This document shows positions 37,385 through 45,696 of a stretch of 64,000 nt of DNA, piece by piece. The stretch covers positions 1 to 64,000 of the forward strand of contig NZ_QAOH01000015.1 of NCBI RefSeq assembly GCF_003050785.1, read 5' to 3'. Origin of the DNA: Celeribacter persicus. Lineage in GTDB: Bacteria > Pseudomonadota > Alphaproteobacteria > Rhodobacterales > Rhodobacteraceae. Each line of letters begins with the position of its first letter. Within the stretch, counting starts at the first letter, position 1. Made by a program: the position numbers and the translations under genes. The notes beneath the pieces were generated by a model, which was given only the letters and a program-made list of their open reading frames with translations, was not told where the DNA came from and did not search any database.

Positions 37385-38347
37385 TTACTGCTTGATCGGT
37401 GGTGTGCCGTGGGTGTGGAAGCTCTCGATGGTCTTGAGACCCCAGGCCTGGCCCTTCATCCGGTCAGATTGTGTCCAGCACACCGGTTTCCAGTCGGGGG
37501 CAAGGATCAGACGCGCACCCGCATTGGCAAGTTCCACCCGGTTCCCGGCAGGTTCCCAGACATAGAGGAAGAACGTGCCCTGCACCGCGTGTTTGTGCGG
37601 GCCGGTTTCGATGTGTACGCCGTTTTGCAGGAAAATATCCGCTGCACGCAGGATATCTTCGCGCTGATCGGTGGCATAGGTGACGTGGTGCAGGCGGGCG
37701 TGACCGCCACCGTGCTCTTCGGTGCAGGCGAGATCGTAGGTCTTGTTGTTCACCGTGAACCAGCAGCCGCCGAGACGACCGTTGTCGAGCTGGATATATT
37801 CGGTCACGCGAGACCCGAGACAGGTCTGCATGAAGCGTTTGAACTCGGTCACGTCCTCGGACAAGAGGTTGAGGTGGTCGATCCGACGCGGTGCCGCACC
37901 GGTAAAAGCGGAGGCGGTGTTTTTCAGTGCGGCCTTTTCGGCATCTTCCTGCGGCTCCCACCAGTTGGTGTCGTAGTAAATCTCGAACACATGGCCGAAG
38001 GGATCTTCAAACCGGAAGGCGCGGCCATGGGAGAGATCGCCCTCATTCCAGCCGATCACCTTGTAACCGCTTTCTTCGATTGCCTTGACGCGGCGTTCCA
38101 GCGCCTCCGGAGAGGCGGCGCGATAGCCGATATGGGCCACGCCAGTGGTGTCGGATTTCGTGAGTTTCAGCGTACAGAATTCATAATCGTCCCAGGCGCG
38201 CAGGTAAGCCGAGGTTTCGTCCTGCGCCGACAGTTTTAGCCCATAGATACGGGTGAAGAAATCGAGGCTTTCCTCGAATTTGTCGGTGAGCATTTCCACA
38301 TGGCCCAGATGGGCGATGTCGAAAGAGGGGTTGGTAGGGTTGGACAT
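37385..38347 (-). CDS. VOC-type (type I) extradiol ring-cleavage dioxygenase
   Basis: A 320-residue two-domain vicinal-oxygen-chelate dioxygenase. The C-terminal domain carries a complete Fe(II) site aligned with catechol 2,3-dioxygenase: His158 in RIDHLNL, His221 in RLHHVTYA and Glu272 in GNRVELAN. His253 and Tyr262 sit in the catalytic acid/base and substrate positions (GPHKHA...FLYVW). The N-terminal domain is the structural copy (AHLGHVEML, FEDPFGHVFEIYY). GGAGGAG precedes the ATG at 38347; the longer frame is non-coding. It opens a dihydroxylated ring. Its neighbours suggest a carboxylated, gallate-like substrate, unusual for this family, since known gallate/protocatechuate 4,5-dioxygenases belong to the LigB superfamily. 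Confidence 0.88.
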   Translation of the reverse strand: MSNPTNPSFDIAHLGHVEMLTDKFEESLDFFTRIYGLKLSAQDETSAYLRAWDDYEFCTLKLTKSDTTGVAHIGYRAASPEALERRVKAIEESGYKVIGWNEGDLSHGRAFRFEDPFGHVFEIYYDTNWWEPQEDAEKAALKNTASAFTGAAPRRIDHLNLLSEDVTEFKRFMQTCLGSRVTEYIQLDNGRLGGCWFTVNNKTYDLACTEEHGGGHARLHHVTYATDQREDILRAADIFLQNGVHIETGPHKHAVQGTFFLYVWEPAGNRVELANAGARLILAPDWKPVCWTQSDRMKGQAWGLKTIESFHTHGTPPIKQ

Positions 38348-38438
38348 TGGGTCTCCTCCGAGAGATTTCCGTGCAGCCACGACGGATGATTGGGCTGCCC
38401 GTGCGGTCCTTCCTCCGCACCGGCGTGAGATGCGTTCC

Positions 38439-39167
38439 TTAGAGTTCGTCAACCGTGCGCGGGAAGATGGACTGGAAGCCCTCGGCATAGTGACAATCAC
38501 GCCCGCCGGACATCCCGCCGGAATTGCGTTTGAAATGGTTGGCGCGTTGTTGGGCCACGCGGGTGTAATAGTCCCACAGATGGACCTGACCGTTCATGCA
38601 TTCCATCGCCGCGCGTTTTTTGTCCCAGACCGGGGTGATGTCGAGGAAGGTGTCGGGCTTCCAGCCCATCTGTTCGGTCTGGTGTGGTTCAAAGAGATAA
38701 AGCTGCGGTGCGCCGAGCACCTTTTGACCCGGATTGTGCCCCCAGGCCTGTGCAATCATCCGGCATTCCAGCGCCACCTGCGTCATGTACATATGATCGG
38801 TGTTGTAGGGGTCATACTGGCTGTGGCTCATCATGAAAGCGGGCTGCACCTCGCGGATCAGGTCCACGAGTCTGTATTTGTCCTCTTTTTCCAGAACCAG
38901 CGAGTAATCGCCCAGATCGAAGCATTCAAGGCGCGTCACACCGAGTTTTTCCGCAGCGGCTTCGGCCTCACCCCGGCGAATGGCTTTCACCTCATCAAGG
39001 CTTTTGCCCTCTTTCCAGAGCCGTGCACTTTCGCCGCGCTCGCCAAAAGACAGGCAGGCGACGGTGACATCATAGCCTTTCTCGGCATGAAGCGCGATCG
39101 CACCACCGCACCGCCAGACAAAATCGGCAGCATGAGCGGAAATGACGAGAGCGGTTTTGTTGGTCAT
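38439..39167 (-). CDS. galB: PIG-L/LmbE-family hydrolase, probable 4-oxalomesaconate hydratase (GalB-like)
   Basis: Zinc enzyme of 242 residues. The opening TALVISAHAADFVWRCGGAIALHA replaces the deacetylase AHPDD motif with AH-AADF, with His12 and Asp15 as metal and base positions, the hallmark of the GalB subgroup that hydrates 4-oxalomesaconate. ACLSFGERGES, RRGEAEAAAEKLGV and SHSQYDPYNTDHMYMTQVAL (with further histidines for zinc) follow. The start at 39167 has GGAGG; the frame open to 39239 lies in the divergent promoter. First gene of the catabolic operon, divergent from the LysR gene. An alternative function as an ordinary deacetylase is unlikely given the motif and context. Confidence 0.84.
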   Translation of the reverse strand: MTNKTALVISAHAADFVWRCGGAIALHAEKGYDVTVACLSFGERGESARLWKEGKSLDEVKAIRRGEAEAAAEKLGVTRLECFDLGDYSLVLEKEDKYRLVDLIREVQPAFMMSHSQYDPYNTDHMYMTQVALECRMIAQAWGHNPGQKVLGAPQLYLFEPHQTEQMGWKPDTFLDITPVWDKKRAAMECMNGQVHLWDYYTRVAQQRANHFKRNSGGMSGGRDCHYAEGFQSIFPRTVDEL

Positions 39168-39322
39168 GAAATCCTCCGAAAGCAGTTGTTTTCGACATTC
39201 CATGCGTCGACCTCCGAGGCAATTTGATTGCAGGTGCATTTGGATAAGAATTTGCTATAGTCAGATGTCCGACGCGACTTTGTGCACAGGGCCGGAGAGA
39301 CAGGAAGGCGAAAGGCAAGCAG

Positions 39323-40507
39323 ATGGAAATCTCGCGCAATATTAGGCATTTTAGGGTTTTTCTCGCCGTTGCTGAGCTGAACTCACTGACCCTTGCCTCG
39401 GAAATGTGTAACGTGTCGCAACCTGCGGTGAGCCAGGCGCTGCATAAGTTGGAAAAGCAGTCGGGAGGGGATTTGTTCTCGCGCATGCGTCACGGTGTGT
39501 TTCTCAGTTCGCGTGGAGAGGTGCTGGTCCGACGTCTGAAACGTGCCTTCGGTCATCTCGATCCGGTCCTCGACAGTCTCGGTCCAAGGCTGCGTGTGAC
39601 CATTACAAGTGCCCAGCTTCAGGCCCTGATTGCTGTGCGGGAGGCCGAGAATTTTACTCTCGCTGCGCAGAAACTCGGGCTGGCGCAGCCAACGGTGCAT
39701 CGCGCTGTGTCCCAGATCGAAAATGTCGCTGAACGGCCGCTTTTTGAGCGCGCCGCGCACGGGTTAATCCCGACCCCTCCGGCGCGGATGCTGGCGCAAT
39801 CGGCGCGACTGTTCTTTTCCGAACTGGATCAGGCGGAAGCGGAGCTTGCGGAATTCGATGGGCTGGAGGCCGGGCGGATCGCCATCGGTGCGTTGCCGCT
39901 GTCGCGGTCGATCCTCTTGCCCAAGACGCTTGCCGCCTTTCGCAAACTGCGCCCGCGCCTGCCGGTCGAGATCAACGACGGGCCTTATGACGACCTTCTG
40001 GCCGGGCTTCGGCGTGGCGATCTGGACCTGATCGTTGGGGCGTTGCGGGTGCCTGCGCCAATCGGGGATGTGGTGCAGGAGGCTCTGTTCAACGACGAAC
40101 TGGCTTTCATTGCCCGGCCCGATCACCCGCTTGTCGAACAGGAACTCTTTCTGGAAGATCTGACAGACCAACAATGGGTGGTTCCGCGTCCGGGCAGCCC
40201 CTCGCGCGGTCAGTTCGACGCGTATTTTCAGGAGCGAAATCTGTCGCCGCCCGAAAGTCTGATTGAATGCGGCTCCATCCTGTTCATGCGCGAAATGCTT
40301 CATGCCGGGGATTTCATCGGCTGCGTGTCCGGAGCTCAGGCCGAGGCCGAGATCGCCAAGGGCCTGGTCGCGCGGATCAACCTGTCGGGGAATTGGCCCG
40401 GGCGGTCGATCGGATTGACCACACGTCAAGGATGGGAGCCGACGAAATCACAGGCGATTCTCCTTGATTTATTGCGTCAGGCAGGCATTGAAAAACGCAA
40501 AGTATAG
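39323..40507 (+). CDS. LysR-type regulator with two N-terminal HTH domains
   Basis: A 394-residue protein, about 90 longer than a usual LysR. Residues 1-85 form one complete LTTR winged HTH (HFRVFLAVAELNSLTLASEMCNVSQPAVSQALHKLEKQSGGDLFSR). Residues 92-160 form a second one (QLQALIAVREAENFTLAAQKLGLAQPTVHRAVSQIENVAERPLFER). A single effector domain follows (IAIGALPLSRSILLPKTLAAFRKLRP onward). Both HTHs keep the expected hydrophobic positions, so neither looks decayed. It is divergent from the gal-type operon and upstream of the DctPQM TRAP genes, and is the natural candidate to regulate both. The ligand is unknown. Confidence 0.85.
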   Translation: MEISRNIRHFRVFLAVAELNSLTLASEMCNVSQPAVSQALHKLEKQSGGDLFSRMRHGVFLSSRGEVLVRRLKRAFGHLDPVLDSLGPRLRVTITSAQLQALIAVREAENFTLAAQKLGLAQPTVHRAVSQIENVAERPLFERAAHGLIPTPPARMLAQSARLFFSELDQAEAELAEFDGLEAGRIAIGALPLSRSILLPKTLAAFRKLRPRLPVEINDGPYDDLLAGLRRGDLDLIVGALRVPAPIGDVVQEALFNDELAFIARPDHPLVEQELFLEDLTDQQWVVPRPGSPSRGQFDAYFQERNLSPPESLIECGSILFMREMLHAGDFIGCVSGAQAEAEIAKGLVARINLSGNWPGRSIGLTTRQGWEPTKSQAILLDLLRQAGIEKRKV

Positions 40508-40639
40508 CGAAAACTTATACACAAAACCTCCCTTTGAATTGGTTTTCGGTCGCATGTTCACTCAACTCTGCCTTGAGACAGGCGGGTTCAGGAGGATGGA
40601 CCTTCCGATATTCAGGATCAAGAAGGGGAGGACCCACTT

Positions 40640-41608
40640 ATGCAGAAAACCCTCGCGTTGACCGCCGCTCTGACGGTCATGGGCGTAGCCGCTCACGCCG
40701 AAGATATGAAATTCGCCAATTACATGCCGCCGATGCATCCCTATGTTGCCGGTGCGTTCCAACCCTTTGCCGATATGGTGTCGGAGGGAACGCATGGCGA
40801 GGTGACGGTGACGATCTATTCGGGCGGCGAGCTTGGGCCGGGCCCGGTCGAGCAATATTCCCGCGTGGTCGATGGTGTCGCCGAATTTGCAATCTCCTTG
40901 CCGGGCTATACCGCATCGCAATTCCCGCTGACTCTCACCGCCGAGCTTCCGGGCGTGCTGAACGAAGCCACTGGCACCGCCGATCTGTGGGAAAATATCG
41001 ACCTGCTGAAAAGCGAATATCGCCGGGTGCAACTCGTGTCTCTGTGGTCCTCTGCGGGCAACGCGCTTTATATGCGCGATGTCGCCGTCGACAGCCCGGA
41101 CGATCTCGCCGGTCTGAAAATCCGCGTGCCTTCGCGCAACGCGGGTGAGGTGATAGAAGCCTGGGGCGCAACGCCGGTGTCGATGCCGGTTTCGGAAATC
41201 TACAACGCCATGCAGACCGGTGTGATCGACGGTGCCTATATCGACACCACGGCCACCCGCGCCTTCCGTCTGGGCGAAGTGGCGAATTATCTCACGCTCG
41301 GTATGGAGACGACGAATTCGCCGTTCTTCATCCTGATGAACCGCGATGTCTTTGAGGGGCTCTCGGACGAGAACCAGGCCGCAGTTCTGGAAGCGGGCAA
41401 GAAAGCGTCCCTCATGGCGCAGGAAACCCAGCTCAAAGTCGCCGCCGATGGCGTCGAGGCCTTCGCCGCCATGGAGGGCAAAGAGGTGATCCACCTGACC
41501 CCGGAACAAGCTGCGCCATTCAATAACCTGTCGCATCAGGTGACGCTCAAAGTGGTCGAGGAGACCGGCGGCATGGCCTCCGCCCTCGTCGACGCGCTGG
41601 CGAAGTGA
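40640..41608 (+). CDS. dctP: TRAP transporter substrate-binding protein DctP
   Basis: A 322-residue periplasmic receptor with a signal peptide (MQKTLALTAALTVMGVAAHA, cut before ED). The DctP fold is seen in FANYMPPMHPYVAGAFQPFADMV, VTIYSGGELGPGPVEQYSRVVDGVAEFAISLPGY, and DDLAGLKIRVPSRNAGEVIEAWGATPVSMPVSEIYNAMQTGVIDGAYID. The arginine in IRVPSR is the residue that binds a ligand carboxylate in the family. It therefore most likely carries an aromatic or aliphatic acid, consistent with the adjacent ring-cleavage genes. GAGGA precedes the ATG. Confidence 0.88.
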   Translation: MQKTLALTAALTVMGVAAHAEDMKFANYMPPMHPYVAGAFQPFADMVSEGTHGEVTVTIYSGGELGPGPVEQYSRVVDGVAEFAISLPGYTASQFPLTLTAELPGVLNEATGTADLWENIDLLKSEYRRVQLVSLWSSAGNALYMRDVAVDSPDDLAGLKIRVPSRNAGEVIEAWGATPVSMPVSEIYNAMQTGVIDGAYIDTTATRAFRLGEVANYLTLGMETTNSPFFILMNRDVFEGLSDENQAAVLEAGKKASLMAQETQLKVAADGVEAFAAMEGKEVIHLTPEQAAPFNNLSHQVTLKVVEETGGMASALVDALAK

Positions 41609-41614
41609 TCCGTC

Positions 41615-42118
41615 ATGAACGGGTATAACTCTGTTGCCTGGGCGAAGGTGTTCGGCCGGGCGACCTACGTGTTGGCCGCGCTCGGGGGTGTTTGTCTCAT
41701 AGCCCTGGTGGCGATCCTCGCCTTCGGGGTGGTGATGCGTTACGTCCTCGGCCAGCCGATCCTCGGCATCAACGAGATCGTTCAGCTTACGGCAACGGCA
41801 CTTGTTATGGCGTCTCTGCCCTATACAACAGCCAATCGGGTGCATGTCAGTGTCGATGTGTTCGACACCATACTGGGCCGGTTCGGGCGGATGGCGGGGG
41901 ATATCCTGTCCCGGGTGATCTCGGGCTATGTGCTGTTTCTTCTGGCGCAGCGTGCGTTTTACAAGGCACTCGATGCGTTGGAATGGGGCGATGCGACCAA
42001 CATGCTGAACCTGCCGATCTGGCCGTTCTATGGCATTCTCGCCGCAGGTACGGCGCTGTGTGTGGTGGTGTTCGCCATCGACATCGTGCTGATCCTCACG
42101 GGTAAGGACAAAGACTGA
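41615..42118 (+). CDS. dctQ: TRAP transporter small permease DctQ
   Basis: A 167-residue protein with four hydrophobic segments, the usual small TRAP subunit. GVVMRYVLGQPILGINEIVQLTATALVMASLPYTT is the typical DctQ core, and NRVHVSVDVFDTILGRFGR follows. It lies 6 bases after dctP and 1 base before dctM. It forms the membrane complex with DctM. Confidence 0.85.
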   Translation: MNGYNSVAWAKVFGRATYVLAALGGVCLIALVAILAFGVVMRYVLGQPILGINEIVQLTATALVMASLPYTTANRVHVSVDVFDTILGRFGRMAGDILSRVISGYVLFLLAQRAFYKALDALEWGDATNMLNLPIWPFYGILAAGTALCVVVFAIDIVLILTGKDKD

Positions 42119-42119
42119 C

Positions 42120-43424
42120 ATGACTGATACGACCGTTGGACTGATCGGCATCCTGTGCCTTTTCGGCCTGTTGATCCTGCGCACCCCCGTGGCCTTCGCG
42201 ATGCTCGTGGTCGGGTTTTTCGGCTATGGCCTTCTGGAAGGAATGCGCTCGGCCTCCGCGCTTTTGCTGACGGAAAGCTATTCGGCGGTGGCGAATTATT
42301 CGCTGATCGTCGTGCCGATGTTCATCCTTTTGGGGAATATTTCCTCGGTCGCGGGCTATTCGCGCGGGCTTTACGATGCCGCCTTCGCCTGGGTCGGGCG
42401 GTTCAGGGGGGGGCTGGCCTCGGCTTCGGTCATCGGCTGTGCCGCGTTTTCTGCCGTTTCGGGCTCTTCGGTGGCGACTGCCGTGACGCTCGGCAAGGTT
42501 GCCTTGCCGGAGATGAAGCGCCTAGGTTATGCCGACAGCCTTGCGACCGGTTCCATTGCGGCGGGCGGGACACTCGGTTTTCTCATTCCGCCTTCCACGG
42601 GTTTTGTCCTCTATGCCATTCTGACCGAGGAAAGCATCGGGCGGCTGTTCATGGCGGGTATTCTGCCGGGGCTGATGCTGATGGTGCTGTTCATGGCGGT
42701 GGTCTGGCTGGTGTCCACGATGGACCCGACTGCTGGGCCGCGTGGCGAGAAGGTGCCGTTTCGCGAACGCTTCACCCTGTTGATGAAGGCCGCACCGCTG
42801 CTTTTTGTCATCGTCGCCTCCATTGGTGGCATCTACCTTGGGGTATTCTCCCCGGTCGAGGCCTCAGGGATTGGCGCAGGTCTGGTGCTGTTGCTTGCTT
42901 TGGTTCAGCGCAAACTGAGCTGGATGACGTTCAAGGAAGCCGTGTTCGGCACGCTCCAGACTTCCGCCATGCTGTATATGATCGTCATCGGCGCGAATAT
43001 TTTGAACCCGTTCTTCTCCGTGACCCATATCCCCGCGATGCTGGGCGAGGGGCTCGGGGCGATGAACCTCGGGGCCTATGGCACGCTGATCGTGATCCTG
43101 CTGGCCTATGTCGTGCTCGGCATGTTCATGGACGGTTTGTCAATGCTGGTGATCACCATTCCGATCGTCTTTCCCGTGATCCTCTCCTTCGGCTTCGATC
43201 CGATCTGGTTCGGCGTTGTCGCGGTGATCGTGATCGAGATGGGAATGATCACCCCGCCGGTGGGGATCAACGTCTTCGTGGTGCGCGGCGTGGCCGACAA
43301 TGTCAGCCTCGGCACGGTGTTCAAAGGTGTGACACCCTTCCTTCTGGCGATGCTTCTGGGGCTGATCCTGATCATCCTCTTCCCGCAGATCGCCCTGATC
43401 ATCCCGACTACGATGTTCGGGTGA
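42120..43424 (+). CDS. dctM: TRAP transporter large permease DctM
   Basis: A 434-residue transport subunit with about 12 hydrophobic segments. Family signatures are ASVIGCAAFSAVSGSSVATAVTLGKVALPEMKRLGY, AAGGTLGFLIPPSTGFVLYAILTEESIGRLFMAG, and the C-terminal GMITPPVGINVFVVRGVAD. It uses a sodium-ion gradient with DctQ and the receptor DctP. The gene stops 5 bases before the terminal repeat of an IS30-type remnant, so the insertion lies just outside the coding sequence and may have replaced the natural 3' end of the operon. Confidence 0.9.
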   Translation: MTDTTVGLIGILCLFGLLILRTPVAFAMLVVGFFGYGLLEGMRSASALLLTESYSAVANYSLIVVPMFILLGNISSVAGYSRGLYDAAFAWVGRFRGGLASASVIGCAAFSAVSGSSVATAVTLGKVALPEMKRLGYADSLATGSIAAGGTLGFLIPPSTGFVLYAILTEESIGRLFMAGILPGLMLMVLFMAVVWLVSTMDPTAGPRGEKVPFRERFTLLMKAAPLLFVIVASIGGIYLGVFSPVEASGIGAGLVLLLALVQRKLSWMTFKEAVFGTLQTSAMLYMIVIGANILNPFFSVTHIPAMLGEGLGAMNLGAYGTLIVILLAYVVLGMFMDGLSMLVITIPIVFPVILSFGFDPIWFGVVAVIVIEMGMITPPVGINVFVVRGVADNVSLGTVFKGVTPFLLAMLLGLILIILFPQIALIIPTTMFG

Positions 43425-43429
43425 TGTGA

Positions 43430-44172
43430 GCGCTACTTGAACCGCGCCTCCTATCGCCGTGGAGGGTAGGGTGATCGTCCCATCTCCGCTAGCATCCTTT
43501 CTCGGAAGACCTCTGCGGGGGTCTTCCAGCCGAGGCATTTTCGCGGTGTGTTGTTGAGCTGATCGCAGAGCTGTTTTCAGCTCACGATCGGGCATGCGCG
43601 TGATGTCCCGCGTGCGGGGCAGCCATTTCCTGACCCGACGATTGGTGTTCTCGACAGTGCCTTTCTGCCAGGGCGAGGACGGGTCGCAAAACCATGTTCG
43701 CGTGCCGAGCTCTGCCTGGAGATGCGGCCAACTCACGAACTCTGTGCCGCGGTCGAATGTGATCGATTTGCGCGCCATGAGGGGCAGATCTCCGATGGCC
43801 TTCATGATCTTTCCCATCACTGGCTTCGTGCGTTTGTTCGGGTTCTTCAACAGCACCGTGAAGCGGCTGACGCGCTCGACCATCGATGTGATGTTTGTCT
43901 GGCCAAAGCTTTGTTTGAACAAGACCAAATCATTCGGGACCGGCCTCGGACCGATGGCAGTTCGGCCCCTCATTCCCAGTGCCCGAACTGCCGACGGTGA
44001 GCGACGTCGTCCGACCGGAACAGGATGCTGACATCACGGTCGAATTTCGGAGGTAGGCGCTTCCTAGCCCGCCGCGGTTTGCGGGACTTCCGGTGCTCTG
44101 GCAGATACCGCCGGAGTTCCTGCGCCATGCCTTACTTGGTTTCTAACAGGAGTCGCACTTCAAGGTAGCGCA
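43430..44172 (-). mobile_element. Internally deleted IS30-type insertion sequence
   Basis: The left end GCGCTACTTGAACCGCGCCTCCT (from 43430, given here in two parts: GCGCTACTTGAACC and GCGCCTCCT) matches, with a few changes, the right end read inward from 44172 (GCGCTACCTTGAAGTGCG and ACTCCT). These are terminal inverted repeats around a broken IS30-family transposase. The 743-bp length is well below the usual 1.0-1.1 kb, so about 300 bp are missing, mostly from the transposase N-terminus. The element is not expected to move by itself. Confidence 0.75.
43451..44128 (-). pseudogene. IS30-family transposase, broken
   Basis: Starting from 44128 on the minus strand, ELRRYLPEHRKSRKPRRARKRLPPKF...FGHWE is the lead-in to the catalytic core. 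It stops at once at a TGA, where an insertion of about 38 bases sits between two GAATGA copies. The match resumes in another frame at DLVLFKQSFGQTNITSMVERVSRF, with SITFDRGTEFVSW and WQKGTVENTNRRVRKWLPR (the second aspartate and the glutamate of DDE). A one-base slip after RELKT moves the end (LCDQLNNTPRKCLGWKTPAEV) to a third frame, ending at 43451. The N-terminal HTH is absent. Confidence 0.8.
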
Positions 44173-44407
44173 CGCTTACGGATGTTTAATTATCCGTTAA
44201 TGAATGTTATGTATATTTGTAAGCCTGAATATTTATTTTCCAACCATCGGCACATGCCCAGAAGCCAGAAGCTGATCTAGGAGCACATGACGCATACCGG
44301 AAATCGCAGAGCCGCATGAGAGTGAACCCGTCACGGTGTCAACCAAGTGGCCTGCTGCCACAGCGGCGTCCGCTGAGGTCATTGCCGTAAAGATCGGAGT
44401 ATCCGGT
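44173..44407. other. AT-rich spacer and a possible stray coding fragment after the kinase gene
   Basis: 44173-44232 is AT-rich and holds nothing recognised. From 44405 to 44233 on the minus strand, in another frame than the kinase that ends at 44408, a fragment DTPIFTAMTSADAAVAAGH... reads like the last part of a receiver domain (the usual T-A-S position after a hydrophobic strand) and then ordinary sequence to a stop. It could be the frameshifted tail of a once-hybrid kinase. This is only a suggestion. Confidence 0.25.
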
Positions 44408-45517
44408 TCAGGACCATGCGGGCAGATTGATGCGGAATGTTGTGCCCTCGCCGGTTTGCGTCTCGAATGAGATTGTGCCGTCCATCTGTTCGACCAGTGT
44501 GCGTACGATATTGAGCCCAAGCCCGGAACTCCCGACACGCCGGTCATTGCCCCAGCTTGCCTTGGTGTAACGCTCAAAAAGCGTATCGCGCAGTTCCGCT
44601 GGAATACCCCCGCCGTGATCCCGCACGAAAATGGCAATTTCGCTACCCGACTGTTGTGCCCAGATATCCACGGATTGGTCCCTCTCGGAGGCTTTCACCG
44701 CGTTCGAGAGGAGGTTTGAGAGGATTTTCGTCACTTGAGCCGGGACGGCGCGAATTTGCAGCGCCGCATCGGTGGGGCGCATTTTGACATCCACGCCATG
44801 ATATGCGCCATAGCCCTGATGCGTTGCAACGAGCCCTTCAAGCAGGCCAGCGATCCCGATCACTTCGCTTTCGGGCTTGGGGCCGGCTTGTGCGCTTTCG
44901 TTGAGGTCGAGGATTTCCTGGATGAGCGACAGCATACGGTCGCTGTTCGCTCCGGCGATGTTGAGAAGCGACTGCGCCTTGTCCGACAGCGGCCCCACCA
45001 GTCCGGACTTCATCAGATCGAGCGCGCCCTTGATGCTGGTCAGCGGGGTGCGCAATTCATGGGTGATCACGGAATTCACTTCCTTGCGCAGGAATTCCGC
45101 ACTCTCCTGTTCCGTTTCGACATGGAACATCGCGACGAAATAGAGTTCGCCCTGTTCATTCAATGTCGACATCACGCGCCCGTTCAGGCGTTTGCCGCCA
45201 AAGGCCGGATGGGTGCGAAAGGTCGCACTGCCGGTGGCCTCGGCTTGGTCCAGAGCCGCGCCTTCTGCCATGAGGTCATGGAAAAATCCGCCTTCACAAA
45301 GTTGTACCGCAGCCTGAATGGAAGAACCGCCGCCCAACATGTTTCGCGTGGCGGCGTTCATGTAATGCGGTTTCTCCATCGTGCGCTCGAACACAAGCAC
45401 GGCGTCGGAAATTCCATCCCATAGAGATCGGTGAAAGTCAGAGCCAGCGTGAGCGAAACAGGCAGTCTCTTCCCCGAAGGCATAGTCACTTATGCCGTGT
45501 TTGAGTGTACATGTCAT
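44408..45517 (-). CDS. Sensor histidine kinase (PAS-like, HisKA, HATPase)
   Basis: A 369-residue kinase without membrane segments. The N-terminal ~130 residues form a PAS-like sensor (WDGISDAVLVFERTMEKPHYMNAATRNMLG). The H-box is NSVITHELRTPLTSIKGALDLM near residue 155, followed by the N box (KILSNLLSNAVKAS), DHGGGIPAELRDTLFERYTKA, and SSGLGLNIVRTLVEQMDG. The protein ends soon after the G2 box, as a non-hybrid kinase should. No response regulator is adjacent. The next gene upstream is another kinase, 180 bp away across an AT-rich gap (45518-45696) without coding signal. Confidence 0.85.
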   Translation of the reverse strand: MTCTLKHGISDYAFGEETACFAHAGSDFHRSLWDGISDAVLVFERTMEKPHYMNAATRNMLGGGSSIQAAVQLCEGGFFHDLMAEGAALDQAEATGSATFRTHPAFGGKRLNGRVMSTLNEQGELYFVAMFHVETEQESAEFLRKEVNSVITHELRTPLTSIKGALDLMKSGLVGPLSDKAQSLLNIAGANSDRMLSLIQEILDLNESAQAGPKPESEVIGIAGLLEGLVATHQGYGAYHGVDVKMRPTDAALQIRAVPAQVTKILSNLLSNAVKASERDQSVDIWAQQSGSEIAIFVRDHGGGIPAELRDTLFERYTKASWGNDRRVGSSGLGLNIVRTLVEQMDGTISFETQTGEGTTFRINLPAWS

Positions 45518-45696
45518 ACGATTACATCCGAACTATTCAAAATCACCAGTTTAAGTTTACGCATTACAGCACGCTTTGTTGGAAGGATATTCCCGACATA
45601 AGTGATACTGTACGTAAATTAAAACATGGCTATGGTTAATTCATGATGAAAATGTGTTCATAAACAAAAACATACAACCAGGGCGTGTGTTGTAGC

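Noticed and set aside
42155-43429. 424-codon + strand frame inside dctM
   Set aside because: Shifted-frame shadow rich in Arg and Gly with no membrane segments; the DctM frame has all family signatures.
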